DNA of 64,000 nucleotides from CAYRFQ01 sp964423615 (GTDB lineage: Bacteria; Planctomycetota; Planctomycetia; Gemmatales; Gemmataceae): the NCBI GenBank assembly GCA_964423615.1, contig CAYRFQ010000016.1, positions 56,387 to 120,386 on the forward strand, given 5' to 3'. The position numbers and the translations under genes were made by a program. Shown in pieces: positions 26,985 through 36,800 of the stretch (within the stretch, counting starts at the first letter, position 1; each line of letters opens with the position of its first letter). The notes under the pieces were generated by a model. The model was not told the origin of the DNA. It made no database searches and saw only the letters and a list, made by a program, of their open reading frames with translations.

Positions 26985-27167
26985 TGCTACTCTGGATTTC
27001 AACAAAGTAGCAGGCACGACGGAGCATGTTTGCTATTTTTTCCAAACAAAACTGAACTTCAAAATCGAGAGCCGCAACCGAGTGAGGCTATCATCTCAGA
27101 CCTATGGGAGTTATATTCGTAATTTGTCCCGGAACGATAATTACGACTCTCTCCCACCGAGGATAGC
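26985..27167 (+). ncRNA. Structured region just after the retron RT, candidate msr-msd or leader of the next gene
   Basis: Two short stem-loops come first: TGCTACT/AGTAGCA (26985-26991 with 27006-27012) and TGTTTG/CAAACA (27027-27032 with 27043-27048). A long nested hairpin follows from 27087 to 27167: GCTATC/GATAGC, CTC/GAG, TGGGAG/CTCCCA and CGTAATT/AATTACG, stacked with internal loops around a 14-base tip. In addition, AAGCGTCGC (26967-26975) is complementary to GCGACGCTT (27204-27212), flanking the whole. Two small loops, one long stem and flanking complementary ends is the layout of a retron msr-msd. Against it, the 3' flank lies inside the next coding region, and the long hairpin also buries that gene's GAGGA ribosome-binding site, so it may instead be a translational leader. 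Confidence 0.35.
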
Positions 27168-27170
27168 TTC

Positions 27171-29027
27171 ATGCTTCGTTGTCGCCTTTCGTCTCTCCCG
27201 ATTGCGACGCTTATCTGCGCAATCACCACCTCTACCTGTCTTGGTCAACCTCCAAAATCTTCACCCCTGAAGATTACACACGGACCTATGCTTGGCCGTC
27301 CAGGGGTTCACCAAATGGGCATTTGGGCGCGTACTTCTCGTCCCGGTGGATTCCGCGTTCGGTATGGCGTAAAAGCCAAAAACCTCAACCAAATTTCTCC
27401 CTCGGTCGCCACAACACTCGTCCACGACAATACCGGTTACGTCGTACTCAAGGACTTGAAGTCGGACACGAAATACCATTACGAAGTCGTTCCCGCCGGT
27501 CAGCCGAAGGGCATTCGCGGAACGTTCCGCACCTGGCCCGACGCGAAGAAATTCCGAGACAAGGAGCTCAACCCGAAAGGGCTCTTCAACTTCCGATTCG
27601 AATTCGCTTGCGGAAACAACCAGGGAACCCATTCGCTCGGACCGAAGTTGCCAGCGTTCAAAACGATGCTCAAGAAGATCAAAGACAAAGTGCACTTTGC
27701 CATTCTCAATGGGGATTGGCTCTACGAAGACTCTCGCGAATTTTCGGTGAAACAGTGGCATAAACAAGTCGGCATCACCCCAAAGCAGACGCCCGAACTC
27801 GTCAAGTTGGCTCCAACAATCACCGGCGTATGGCAAAACTACAAGACCTATCTCGAACGCGGCAAACCTCTCTCGCTTTGGCATCGTCACGTTCCGTCCT
27901 ACTACACGCTCGACGATCACGAAATCCTCAACGACGTCGAAGGCTGCGGTCAAACAGGTTTTCGTGCTCGGCGAACGGTCTTTCGTGATATCGGGTTGCA
28001 GGCGTGGCATGACTATATCGCCTGGAGCAATCCCACACGGTTTAAGCAGACAGCGCACTTCGGAAAGGCAAAATTGAAAGCTGGCAGCGATGTGTTGGTC
28101 GATACAAATAGCGACTTCACGAAACTGAATTTGCGAGAGATGGCCAATCTCCATATTCACTGGGGGACGCCCGACGCGGGAGTCAACGACGCCGAACTCG
28201 ACAAGAAAAACGATGGCAACCCAAACTCAGGCGTGTATGCGATCGTCAAAGTCATCGACAAAAACCGTTTGCAAATCAAACCGCCCCTTCGGAAGAACGG
28301 TGAAGCCGTCTATTCGATTGGTCGACGAAACTATTACCGTGTTCGCGTGAGTAATTGTGATTTCTATTTCCTGGATACACGAACACATCGTCAGAAGCAC
28401 GACATCAAGAACCCTCGCAAGAAGGGACTCACGCTCCTGGGCAAGCAACAACGTGAGTGGTTGATGGACAACATGGCGAAGAGTGATGCCGACTTCTTCT
28501 TCGTGGTGTCGTCGGTGAATTTCGTGATTCCGCATGTCGGAGCTGGTGGAATGGCGTTTGCCGCAGCCGACAAGGACGACGCGTGGACGGTCTTTCTGGA
28601 TGAACGAGAAACGCTGCTCAACTTTTGGGACAAGATGAAGACCCCAGTTTTTGTCCTCACCGGGGACCTCCACAACAGTTTTGCGATCAGGATCACGGAT
28701 AACGTATGGGAGTTCGCGAGTGGTCCTCATAATTCGCGGAATCATCCAGCGAGTGCCGAAGGGAATCGACCCGCAACGGGAAAGTTTAACTCGCGTGGAC
28801 GAAAATGTGATGTGCGATGGTCGACGTATTTTCGAAACGATACGCCGTATCAACTCCGCCACCAACCGATATACTGCGTGGTTCAAGTGAATAATGTGTT
28901 GAACAACCCCATTATCAAAGGCAAGGATCGATGGGTGGCGTTTCCGCATCCCCAAGTCGTGTTCCAATATTATAATGGATTCAACGGCGAGCTTATGTAC
29001 GCCGAAGCGGTTAGAACGAAACGGTGA
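27171..29027 (+). CDS. Secreted PhoD-like metallophosphatase
   Basis: The 618-residue protein has a clear signal peptide (MLRCRLSSLPIATLICAITT, cut near CLG|QP). It then has the PhoD-type arrangement: an N-terminal Fn3-like domain (GVHQMGIWARTSRPGGFRVR) and a calcineurin-like phosphatase domain. Metal-site segments are AILNGDWLYED, YTLDDHEILNDVEG and the terminal VLTGDLHNSFAIRI. PhoD enzymes are phosphodiesterases or alkaline phosphatases of the cell surface. An insertion at about residues 300-395, including TKLNLREMANLHIHWG, is not standard for the family. GAGGA lies 6-8 bases before the ATG, inside a long hairpin, so translation could be regulated. It follows the retron but has no evident functional link to it. 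Confidence 0.88.
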   Translation: MLRCRLSSLPIATLICAITTSTCLGQPPKSSPLKITHGPMLGRPGVHQMGIWARTSRPGGFRVRYGVKAKNLNQISPSVATTLVHDNTGYVVLKDLKSDTKYHYEVVPAGQPKGIRGTFRTWPDAKKFRDKELNPKGLFNFRFEFACGNNQGTHSLGPKLPAFKTMLKKIKDKVHFAILNGDWLYEDSREFSVKQWHKQVGITPKQTPELVKLAPTITGVWQNYKTYLERGKPLSLWHRHVPSYYTLDDHEILNDVEGCGQTGFRARRTVFRDIGLQAWHDYIAWSNPTRFKQTAHFGKAKLKAGSDVLVDTNSDFTKLNLREMANLHIHWGTPDAGVNDAELDKKNDGNPNSGVYAIVKVIDKNRLQIKPPLRKNGEAVYSIGRRNYYRVRVSNCDFYFLDTRTHRQKHDIKNPRKKGLTLLGKQQREWLMDNMAKSDADFFFVVSSVNFVIPHVGAGGMAFAAADKDDAWTVFLDERETLLNFWDKMKTPVFVLTGDLHNSFAIRITDNVWEFASGPHNSRNHPASAEGNRPATGKFNSRGRKCDVRWSTYFRNDTPYQLRHQPIYCVVQVNNVLNNPIIKGKDRWVAFPHPQVVFQYYNGFNGELMYAEAVRTKR

Positions 29028-29151
29028 ACGCATTGTAGTTTTGATCGTTTTCTCCTTGGCATGCTGCGCTTTGCGGCCTTGTTTCGTGAAGCTCGGATTG
29101 CCACCAGTCACGAGAACGAGATGAAGGAACCGAATCGAGGAGGCATCAGCC

Positions 29152-30102
29152 ATGACGGAACGGATCACTCGTAAGACACTCGAAAAAATCCGTAAACTGG
29201 CACGAATTCCTGTGGAGATTCGCGAGGCTCCCTTCAAGCATTGTGAAATTACTCGTCTCACCAGCATGAAGACCTTGTGTGAAACCCCTGAAATGGCGAA
29301 CCGTTTCGCACTCTATCTGACCGAAAGAACTGTGCAGCGTGTGGAGCAGAAACAGGAACGCTCTCAGAAGGAATCTGACCATCTCGATATGATGAGACAG
29401 GCTCTGTCGAAAATGGCTGAGTGGATTGAGATGGCCAAGGAGGAGTATCGCAAACCTCTCAGAGATTTGTTGTTTCAGTTAGTGAACGAACAGAACGAAC
29501 ACAGGCGTGTTAAATCGAACGTCGTACGAATGATCACAGATTCGGACTTGTTGGTGGTCGAGTATGCCTTGCGTTGTTTTGTGCGTCCAGATGAGTCCGG
29601 CTACTGGGCGTACCAGACCGCTCGGCATTATGCTGAGCGTTACAATCCAAGTTATGGCACCGGACTGATCCCGGAATCGATTCCGTTAGTGGAGGACATC
29701 GTCGAGTTCTGGCGTGGGATCTACGATCTCAACGACGCAGATCTATTCCCTTCGTCTCACAAAAAACAATCGTCCACCAAACGTTCAACGTTTGCAAACC
29801 CCACACCTCCGGCACAGGAGCCTCCTGCGGAAACTACTACTCCGAAAAACTCTTTCACCTATCGACAGGGGCAGTTTCTGGCATTCATCCACCTCTACAC
29901 AAAACTGCATCGGCGAGCACCGGCGGAACGCGACATGCAATACTTTTTCGGAGTTACGCCGCCTTCCGTTCACAGCATGGTTAATAAACTCGCCGAGTTG
30001 GGATTGATTACAAAAGAACCGGGCAAGGCTCGCTCGATTCATGTCAACATTGCAGTGGAAGACGTCCCGGAGTTGGACGAGATAGAGGGTCCAGCTTGGT
30101 GA
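29152..30102 (+). CDS. Protein with C-terminal LexA-type winged-helix DNA-binding domain
   Basis: The protein has 316 residues. The N-terminal 200 are helical and unrecognised (MTERITRKTLEKIRKLARIP). A Ser/Thr/Pro-rich linker (about 205-238) leads to a winged helix at about 240-305. RQGQFLAFIHLYTKLHRRAP, VTPPSVHSMVNKLAELGLI and the wing KEPGKARSIHV follow the LexA DNA-binding-domain pattern closely. The LexA peptidase domain is absent, so this is not the SOS repressor itself. It probably regulates unknown target genes, or belongs to the MarR/LexA-like HTH proteins often found near mobile or defence genes. It stands alone, 124 bases after the phosphatase gene, with AGGAGG about 9 bases before the ATG. 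Confidence 0.75.
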   Translation: MTERITRKTLEKIRKLARIPVEIREAPFKHCEITRLTSMKTLCETPEMANRFALYLTERTVQRVEQKQERSQKESDHLDMMRQALSKMAEWIEMAKEEYRKPLRDLLFQLVNEQNEHRRVKSNVVRMITDSDLLVVEYALRCFVRPDESGYWAYQTARHYAERYNPSYGTGLIPESIPLVEDIVEFWRGIYDLNDADLFPSSHKKQSSTKRSTFANPTPPAQEPPAETTTPKNSFTYRQGQFLAFIHLYTKLHRRAPAERDMQYFFGVTPPSVHSMVNKLAELGLITKEPGKARSIHVNIAVEDVPELDEIEGPAW

Positions 30103-30170
30103 CGTGGAGAAAAATCCCCCCACCGTTCACCGATCCAAAACCGAATATTTCAATCGAGATAAATAACCCA

Positions 30171-31592
30171 ATGAAACCAGCACCTTGTGACAATTATCTC
30201 CAAACGACCTCGATGGGCCGCAGGGAATTTCTCCGAGCGGGTACTCTGGGACTTTACGGATTGACATTGCCGCAGTTGCTTCAAGGACAAGCTCAGGCGA
30301 GTGCCGAGGGTCCGCCCCGGCGTGCGAAAGCGTGCATCATTTTGTTCATGTGGGGTGGTCCGGCTCAACAAGATACGTGGGACATGAAGCCCGATGCCCC
30401 AAGCGAATATCGCGGCGAATTTCGTCCCATCTCGACCAAAGTCCCTGGTCTTCAAATCTGTGAGCACATGCCAAGGATCGCCCAACACACCGACAAACTG
30501 GCGGTCATTCGTTCGATGACGCACAATGATGTGGACCACCTCACCGCGACCCACTATCTGTTGACCGGTCGAGCCGTTCCCAATCGCGGAGGCCCCGAGT
30601 CCCAAGACTGGCCGAGTTACGGAGCCATTCTGTCCTACCTCGGTCGTGGACAAAACCCGTTGCCGCCATTTGTATCGATGATGCCAGAAATGCCGGTTAC
30701 GAACACAAGCGCTCCGCGTTTCGTCGAACAATCGCACGGGCGTGCCGCGGGTTGGCTCGGACCACGATACGCACCGATGCGGATCGATGCCAACGCGAAT
30801 TTGCCGAATTATCGTGTCGCCGATTTCAGTCTTCAGGCCGACGTCCCACAAGACCGATTGAATCGACGGCAAACCCTCCTTCGTCAAATCGAAAACCAAA
30901 GACGCGGACTGGAAGGCCATCCATTGGTCGCTGGCATGGATTCCAATTACACTCGAGCGTTTTCGATCTTGAATAACCCGCAAGTGACCCGAGCGTTCGA
31001 CTTGTCCCGGGAACCCGACCGACTTCGCGATCGCTACGGCCGCAACATCCACGGCCAAGCTGTCTTGCAAGCTCGCCGACTCGTCGAAGCGGGCGTGCCA
31101 CTCGTGACCGTCTTTTGGCAAAATGACGGAATCAAAAACGTCAGCGTTTATTGGGACACGCACCAACGGAATTTCATCGATTTGAAAACGCGTCTTTGTC
31201 CCATGAGTGATCAGGCGTTCTCGGCTTTGCTCGAAGATCTCGACCAACGCGGAATGCTCGAGGAAACGCTTGTGGTGTGGACGGGAGAATTTGGCCGGAC
31301 ACCGCGAGTGGGGCAAAGCGTCGTTGGCGGTGCGGGAGCCGGACGTGACGGGCGAGACCACTGGGCAGGCGTATTCACGACGGTGTTGGCGGGCGGCGGC
31401 ATTCGCGGAGGAGTCGTCCACGGTTCGAGCGATCGTTATGCAGCTCAGCCGGCGACGGAACCGACGCGACCGGCCGACGTCGCCGCCACGATCTACAATC
31501 GTCTTGGAATTAACCACGAGATGACTCTTCGCGATCGCCTCAATCGACCGTTGATTCTGTGTGAAGGAACACCGATCCAGGCGATCATGTAG
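30171..31592 (+). CDS. DUF1501 domain protein, Tat-exported
   Basis: From the ATG at 30171 the protein has 473 residues. The twin-arginine signal GRREFLRAGTLGLYG lies at about residues 16-30, as is typical. DUF1501 features follow: CIILFMWGGPAQQDTWDMKP, MTHNDVDHLTATHYLLTG and the late FGRTPRV with GRDHW. These are the segments that place the family in the alkaline phosphatase/sulfatase superfamily. DUF1501 proteins are very numerous in planctomycetes and usually pair with a DUF1553/DUF1549 partner; none is adjacent here, which is unusual. The gene overlaps the convergent hydrolase gene by 8 bases. Confidence 0.9.
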   Translation: MKPAPCDNYLQTTSMGRREFLRAGTLGLYGLTLPQLLQGQAQASAEGPPRRAKACIILFMWGGPAQQDTWDMKPDAPSEYRGEFRPISTKVPGLQICEHMPRIAQHTDKLAVIRSMTHNDVDHLTATHYLLTGRAVPNRGGPESQDWPSYGAILSYLGRGQNPLPPFVSMMPEMPVTNTSAPRFVEQSHGRAAGWLGPRYAPMRIDANANLPNYRVADFSLQADVPQDRLNRRQTLLRQIENQRRGLEGHPLVAGMDSNYTRAFSILNNPQVTRAFDLSREPDRLRDRYGRNIHGQAVLQARRLVEAGVPLVTVFWQNDGIKNVSVYWDTHQRNFIDLKTRLCPMSDQAFSALLEDLDQRGMLEETLVVWTGEFGRTPRVGQSVVGGAGAGRDGRDHWAGVFTTVLAGGGIRGGVVHGSSDRYAAQPATEPTRPADVAATIYNRLGINHEMTLRDRLNRPLILCEGTPIQAIM

Positions 31593-32412
31593 TAGCCTGA
31601 GTCAACATACTTGCACATTGAAGATCGCGGGCAAAGAAGTCCGCGATCGATCGAGCCACTTCGTCCTTGTCAACGTCGAGAGGCAGAACGTGACCGGATC
31701 GATCGAACCATCGAATCTGTGTTGGTCCCAGTCCCGATTGAGCGATCAAGGCCACCGCTTTTGGTCGAATCAACGGATCGTTGCGGGAATGAGCCACGAA
31801 CACAGGTTTGTCGATTTTCGCCAATCGACGCCGTGCCAGTTTGGCCAAGAGGGCCGTTTGTCGGACTGCACGAAAATGTTGGAACGGGTACTGCGGATTA
31901 AAGAATTTCTGCAGATCCGATGACTTCTTGATCTTGAAGTGCATCCACCCAACCAGATTCGTCAGAGCCCTTACACTCAACGGCAACACCAAAGCGGGAG
32001 CCGTAACGGCGCACGCTCGGACAGGGAATTCACTCGCCATCACAAGAGCCAGGGCCCCGCCCATCGACTGACCGTAAACGAAAACCTCCTCATAGCGCTG
32101 GAGGCTAGCTTCGATCTCACCCCTCGCAGCCTCCAACCAATCACGGTAGCTGACCTGCCGCATTGCCCGAAAGGCCTCTTCGGGATCAGCGATCCCGTGA
32201 CAAGGCAGCAGCGGAGCAACGGCGTCGATCCCGTTGTCCAAACACGCTCGCCCGATCAGTTGCGTCTCGTATGGCGTTGCCGTCAAACCATGGAAACACA
32301 CAACGACCGAGGGATTGTTATCCCCTTGATAATGGAAAGGGGTTCCTTCGGTCATGTATCTGCCGTCAGATGGGAAGTGAACGGCGTTATAACCAGAATG
32401 GTATTGAGTCAT
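31585..32412 (-). CDS. Alpha/beta hydrolase, carboxylesterase-like
   Basis: The protein has 275 residues from the ATG at 32412; a GTG at 32430 would add six. The fold is evident from VVVCFHGLTATPYE (oxyanion strand and loop). The nucleophile elbow is VYGQSMGGALAL with the catalytic Ser in GQSMGG, followed by an acid-bearing strand and the late VFVAHSRNDPLIRP and RSGHVLPLDVDKD, the latter carrying the catalytic His. This resembles carboxylesterase/monoglyceride lipase types such as B. subtilis Est30-like enzymes. The substrate cannot be inferred. It is monocistronic, convergent with the DUF1501 gene, and cytoplasmic because it lacks a signal peptide. Confidence 0.87.
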   Translation of the reverse strand: MTQYHSGYNAVHFPSDGRYMTEGTPFHYQGDNNPSVVVCFHGLTATPYETQLIGRACLDNGIDAVAPLLPCHGIADPEEAFRAMRQVSYRDWLEAARGEIEASLQRYEEVFVYGQSMGGALALVMASEFPVRACAVTAPALVLPLSVRALTNLVGWMHFKIKKSSDLQKFFNPQYPFQHFRAVRQTALLAKLARRRLAKIDKPVFVAHSRNDPLIRPKAVALIAQSGLGPTQIRWFDRSGHVLPLDVDKDEVARSIADFFARDLQCASMLTQATT

Positions 32413-32575
32413 GTTGAGAACCTGATTCACGGAACGAAAAAAATCGGGCGAAAGGAATTACAAACCCGATAGAGATAATATACCCACATTAAGAATCGAA
32501 CACTACGCCACGATGGTGTCGACTTACTGTCTACTGACCTCGACAGAAACGGGCCTGTACAAGATAATAGTAGTC

Positions 32576-33799
32576 ATGAGATTTTTACACACAGCCGATT
32601 GGCATTTAGGCGACCGACTGGGACGCATTGACCGCACAGAGGATCTCCGGCGGAGCGTGGAGCGAGTGGCCGGGTTGTGTGAGGAACACGATGTCGATGT
32701 CATGCTGATCGCTGGGGACATTTTCAGCGAATTGGCTCGCCCCGATAACTTGCGAGGGTCGATCGAACACATTCAAAACACATTCGAGCCGTTCCTGCTG
32801 CGTGGTGGGACTATCGTGGCGGTGACCGGAAACCACGACAACGAGACCTTTTGCGATACGCTTCACCTGGTGATGACGTTGGCGTCTCCCGAAACGAGCA
32901 AGATCGGGGATGTCAGGCCGCTGGGTCGGTTGCACCTTTCGACCGATCCGGATTTGTTTCGTTTGGTTGGAAAAGACGGGACCGAAATCCAGTTCCTCCA
33001 AATGCCCTGGCCCTTTCCCAAAGGATACCTCCTCGACGAGGAAACACAGAAGTTTGGCAATCTGGAAGAAAAGAACAAGATCCTACGCGAAGCCCTGTTG
33101 AAGAAACTCAACGCCTTGCAGCAAGACAAGGCGTTCAATCCTGAATTGCCCACAATCTTGTCAGCCCACATTCATGTGCAAGGGACTTTTTTGCCGAACT
33201 TATTTCGGATCAGTGAGCAGGAGAGCATTGTCTTTCACGAGACAGACTTACCTTTACATTTGGACTACATCGCGTTGGGGCACATCCATCAACCGCAGAT
33301 GATTATGAATATGCCCCACGTCCGATATTCCAGTAGTATCGAACGGCTAGATCTTGGCGAACGCAAAGACCAAAAGGGGGTTGTGCTTTTTGACATTGGG
33401 CCGAAAGGACGAGAAGGAGACCCAACTTTCCTTCCACTCCCCGCCACCCCGATATATTCGATCGAAGTCACGAATCCGAGCGAAGACTTGCCACGGCTTC
33501 AGGAGGAATACCCCGACGCCGAAAATGATTTGGTGAACCTCGATATCCGATACACGGCGGGAAAAGACAACCTCGAACAAATACTCAATGACCTCGATAA
33601 GATATTCCCGCGATGGTATTTCCGAGAGTGGCACGAAACCAGTGCCCTCGGTCCTACCTTGACCGTCGGTGAACACGCCCACTCGAAAAGTTTCGAAGAG
33701 ACGGTGAGAGATTATCTCGAACAAGAATTAATGAACCATACTGATGACGAACGACTGGCTGTGCTCACCCTGGCCGAAGAGTTGATGAAAGAAGAATAA
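32576..33799 (+). CDS. sbcD: Exonuclease SbcD-type metallophosphoesterase (Mre11 homologue)
   Basis: From the ATG at 32576 (MRFLHTADWHLG) the protein has 407 residues; the in-frame ATG at 32513 is upstream of any homology. The metal ligands of the Mre11/SbcD nuclease are all visible: D and H in HTADWHLG, LIAGDIF, VTGNHDNE, SAHIHVQG and ALGHIHQPQ. With SbcC it forms an ATP-dependent nuclease that cleaves DNA hairpins and protein-blocked ends. The sbcC gene follows after 25 bases. The C-terminal capping part is acidic (LEQELMNHTDDERLAVLTLA). Confidence 0.94.
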   Translation: MRFLHTADWHLGDRLGRIDRTEDLRRSVERVAGLCEEHDVDVMLIAGDIFSELARPDNLRGSIEHIQNTFEPFLLRGGTIVAVTGNHDNETFCDTLHLVMTLASPETSKIGDVRPLGRLHLSTDPDLFRLVGKDGTEIQFLQMPWPFPKGYLLDEETQKFGNLEEKNKILREALLKKLNALQQDKAFNPELPTILSAHIHVQGTFLPNLFRISEQESIVFHETDLPLHLDYIALGHIHQPQMIMNMPHVRYSSSIERLDLGERKDQKGVVLFDIGPKGREGDPTFLPLPATPIYSIEVTNPSEDLPRLQEEYPDAENDLVNLDIRYTAGKDNLEQILNDLDKIFPRWYFREWHETSALGPTLTVGEHAHSKSFEETVRDYLEQELMNHTDDERLAVLTLAEELMKEE

Positions 33800-33824
33800 T
33801 TTTCCACCCACATTTGAAGGAATC

Positions 33825-36800
33825 ATGATTCCACTTCGGGTCAAGCTCAAAGGGTTTCTGTGTTACAAGGATGAGCAAGAGGTGTCCTTCGATGGCTCCT
33901 CCTTGTGGATGCTCTCGGGTCTGAACGGGAGCGGAAAATCGTCCATCTTTGACGCCGTCACGTATGCCCTTTTCGGCCACCATCGAGGCGGGAGTACTGG
34001 TGCGGCCGAACTCATCAACAAAAAGTCGGATAACCTGGAGGTCGAGTTCGACTTTCTCCAGGAAGGTCAGGGCTACCGAGTTCATCGGACTCTTCGGAGG
34101 AAGGCCAAGGGCGGCACCTCTTCGACCCAGCAGGTCTATCGGCGATTCTCCAGCGACGGAAACGGAAAACACGGTTGGGAAGCCATCCCCGACACGACCA
34201 AGCGAGTTGATTTTGACCGGTGGGTTCGTGAAAACATCGGTCTGAGCTACGACACATTTACCTCATCGGTCTTGTTACTCCAAGGTAAAGCCGAAAAGCT
34301 CCTGGACTCAGCAGCCAAGGGCCGCTTCGAAGTCCTCGCCGGTATCGTTGACCTCGACCGCTTTCGCCAACTTGCCGAGCGGTCCGACGAAGCCAAACGA
34401 GTCCAGGACGCGACCGTGAAAAGCCTTCGAGACCGACTCGCCACCCTTCCCGAAGTCAGCGCGATCGATCTCAATGAAGCCGAGATGCGAGTCGAAACGG
34501 TTGAAGCGAATCGAAAAAAAGCCTGGGGGGCGCTCGAGCGATGGCAAGCTCTCGAAGGCCAAGCCAAACAATTCGAAGAAAAACAAGAACGCCTAAATCT
34601 TCTACGCAAGCAACTAAAAGAGACCGAAACGCTCCTCGGCGAATCCGACGAAATCGAGCGTGACGAAAAACGGCTCAAAGAGTTGCAGTCTGTTTTGCCC
34701 ATTGTCGAGAATGTCATGGCAGAACGGAGTCGAATTACCGATACGCAGCGCAAACTCAGCGAACTCGACAAACACAGCAAACGGATCGAGCAAACGCTCA
34801 ATGACCAAGACAAGGAATTGCAAAAGGCCCGAAGCATCCGGGGGGAGCTTGAAGCCGCTGTCGAACGCGACGAAAAACGACTGCGGGAGGTCAATGGCGA
34901 ACTTCGGATCGTCTCCGGGCAACTCGAGAAACTGCAGGAGTTTGAACGACTCGAACAGCAACTTGGACGAGTACGCAACGAGTTAAAGCCGATGCCCGAG
35001 AGACCCCAGAAGGAAGTCGAAAAGGCCCAACTGCGTTGTGACGAATTAACGACACTTTCACAAGTCGTTCCGTCACTTGCGAGAATCTCCGAAGCTCGCG
35101 ACGAGCTCCGCGAGACATTGGCGTCAGAAAAGTCTGCCCTCGTAACCAGGAAACAGATCGAGGTCAAGGGAAAGAAATTGCGAGGCGAACTCGATGCACT
35201 CGAGAAGCAGGTGGCCGAGGCCGCCAAGACCAAGGAGGAAGCTGACTCCAACGCCACTCGAATGCGGACACTTCTGGAACAAGCCCGCACCCACCTCAAA
35301 GAAGTCTCGATGATCGACGGAGCCAAAATCTGTCGAACTTGTGGACAGGCTTTGACCCCATCTCATATCGAAGAAGAGAAAGCACGCCGAAAACAAGAAC
35401 TCGAAGCAGTCGAGCAAGAACACAACGAAGCTGTCTCCTCCCAAAAGACGGCCGTGAAGAACGAAAAGGCTCTCCGCAAACAACAAAAAGAAGCCGACAA
35501 AGCGTGCCAGGCGGCACGGGACGAATACGTCGAGTTTAATGCTCAAGCGGGGCAGGCGACAAAAGACCTCGACCGACTCCGGAAAGAATGCAGCCGGGTT
35601 TACGGGGACCTGCCGCGAGAATTTCGGCTCAAGATCAGTGAGGACTTGCCGGACGATTGGCTGGCCACTTCGTATCCAACGGTCGAAGAACTCTCGGCCC
35701 TGCGTCAGCGGGCCGACGGACTTAATCACGCCCGACGCGTGTTACGCGAGGCCGAAACGCAACTCAACAAATGGAACCAATTGAAAGGACAAGAGTCGAG
35801 CGTCGAACAAGATTTGACACGCGTTCGATCTCAATTGCCCAAGGATCCCAAGTCCGTCCGCGACCAGCATACAAAACTCGAGACCGAAGAAAAATCGCTG
35901 CACGAGAGCGTTGCTTCGCAACGTCGAGCTCTCAACGAAAACCACAAGACGCTCGACAAACTCGGCAAACAACGCGAGCAAACTCAACAACAGCTTGCCA
36001 AATGCCAGAGCGACATCCAGACACAAACGGCGACTCTGGAATTGTGTCAACAAACACTCGCCAAGTCACTCAAGGATTTGCCCGAGCACTGGAAAAAGCC
36101 AGCCGAGCGGGCGTTGTTCTCAGAGTGGGGAGACTGGAAACGCGAACGTGACGACCTCGTGGCCAAGGGAACCGAAGAGCGATCTCGAAAACTGCAAGAA
36201 TCCAAGTTGGCCGTCGAGGGCGTCAAGCGAGACGCCGACGCAGTCGAAAAGGAACTCGAAGCGTTTCCCGAAGAATCCCGCCAAGGCGTGGTCAAGGTCC
36301 AGACTTTTGTCAGCGAAGCTCGGAATAAGTACGAAGCCGCCAACGACGAACTCAACAAGGCGAAGCAGCACCTGGCATCTTTGGAAGCCTTACACAAACA
36401 GCGAGAGCAACTCGACCAAGAGTTCCTGGAAGCCGACAAACAGCTCACGCATTCGAAGTTGCTTTCGGAATTGCTTGGACGTGATCGGTTACAGTTGCAC
36501 CTCGTCCGGCAGGCCGAACGCCAAGTTGTCGATCACGCGAACGCCGTTTTGGATCGGCTCTCGGGAGGCGAATTGTATTTGCGACTTGTCGGCGAGGCGG
36601 GAGGCGAAGGGAATGCCGCGAAGGCTCTCGAACTCGAAGCCCATAACCGCGTGACCGGGGAACGACCGATCAACGTTTCGTTCCTTAGTGGGTCGCAAAA
36701 ATTCCGAGTGGCTGTGGCGTTAGCTCTTGGGATCGGCCAATACGCCAGTAAGCAACACCGCCCGATCGAATCGGTGATCATCGACGAGGGCTTTGGTTGT

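Noticed and set aside
27013..27034. Possible sigma-54 promoter (GGCAC ... TTTGCT) after the RT gene
   Set aside because: The distance between the GG and GC elements is 17, not the required 10 bases.
30150..31517. 455-codon minus-strand frame
   Set aside because: Antisense to the DUF1501 gene; no recognisable domain.
34247..35326. 359-codon Ser-rich minus-strand frame
   Set aside because: Antisense to the coiled coil of sbcC; Ser richness is a codon-mirror effect.
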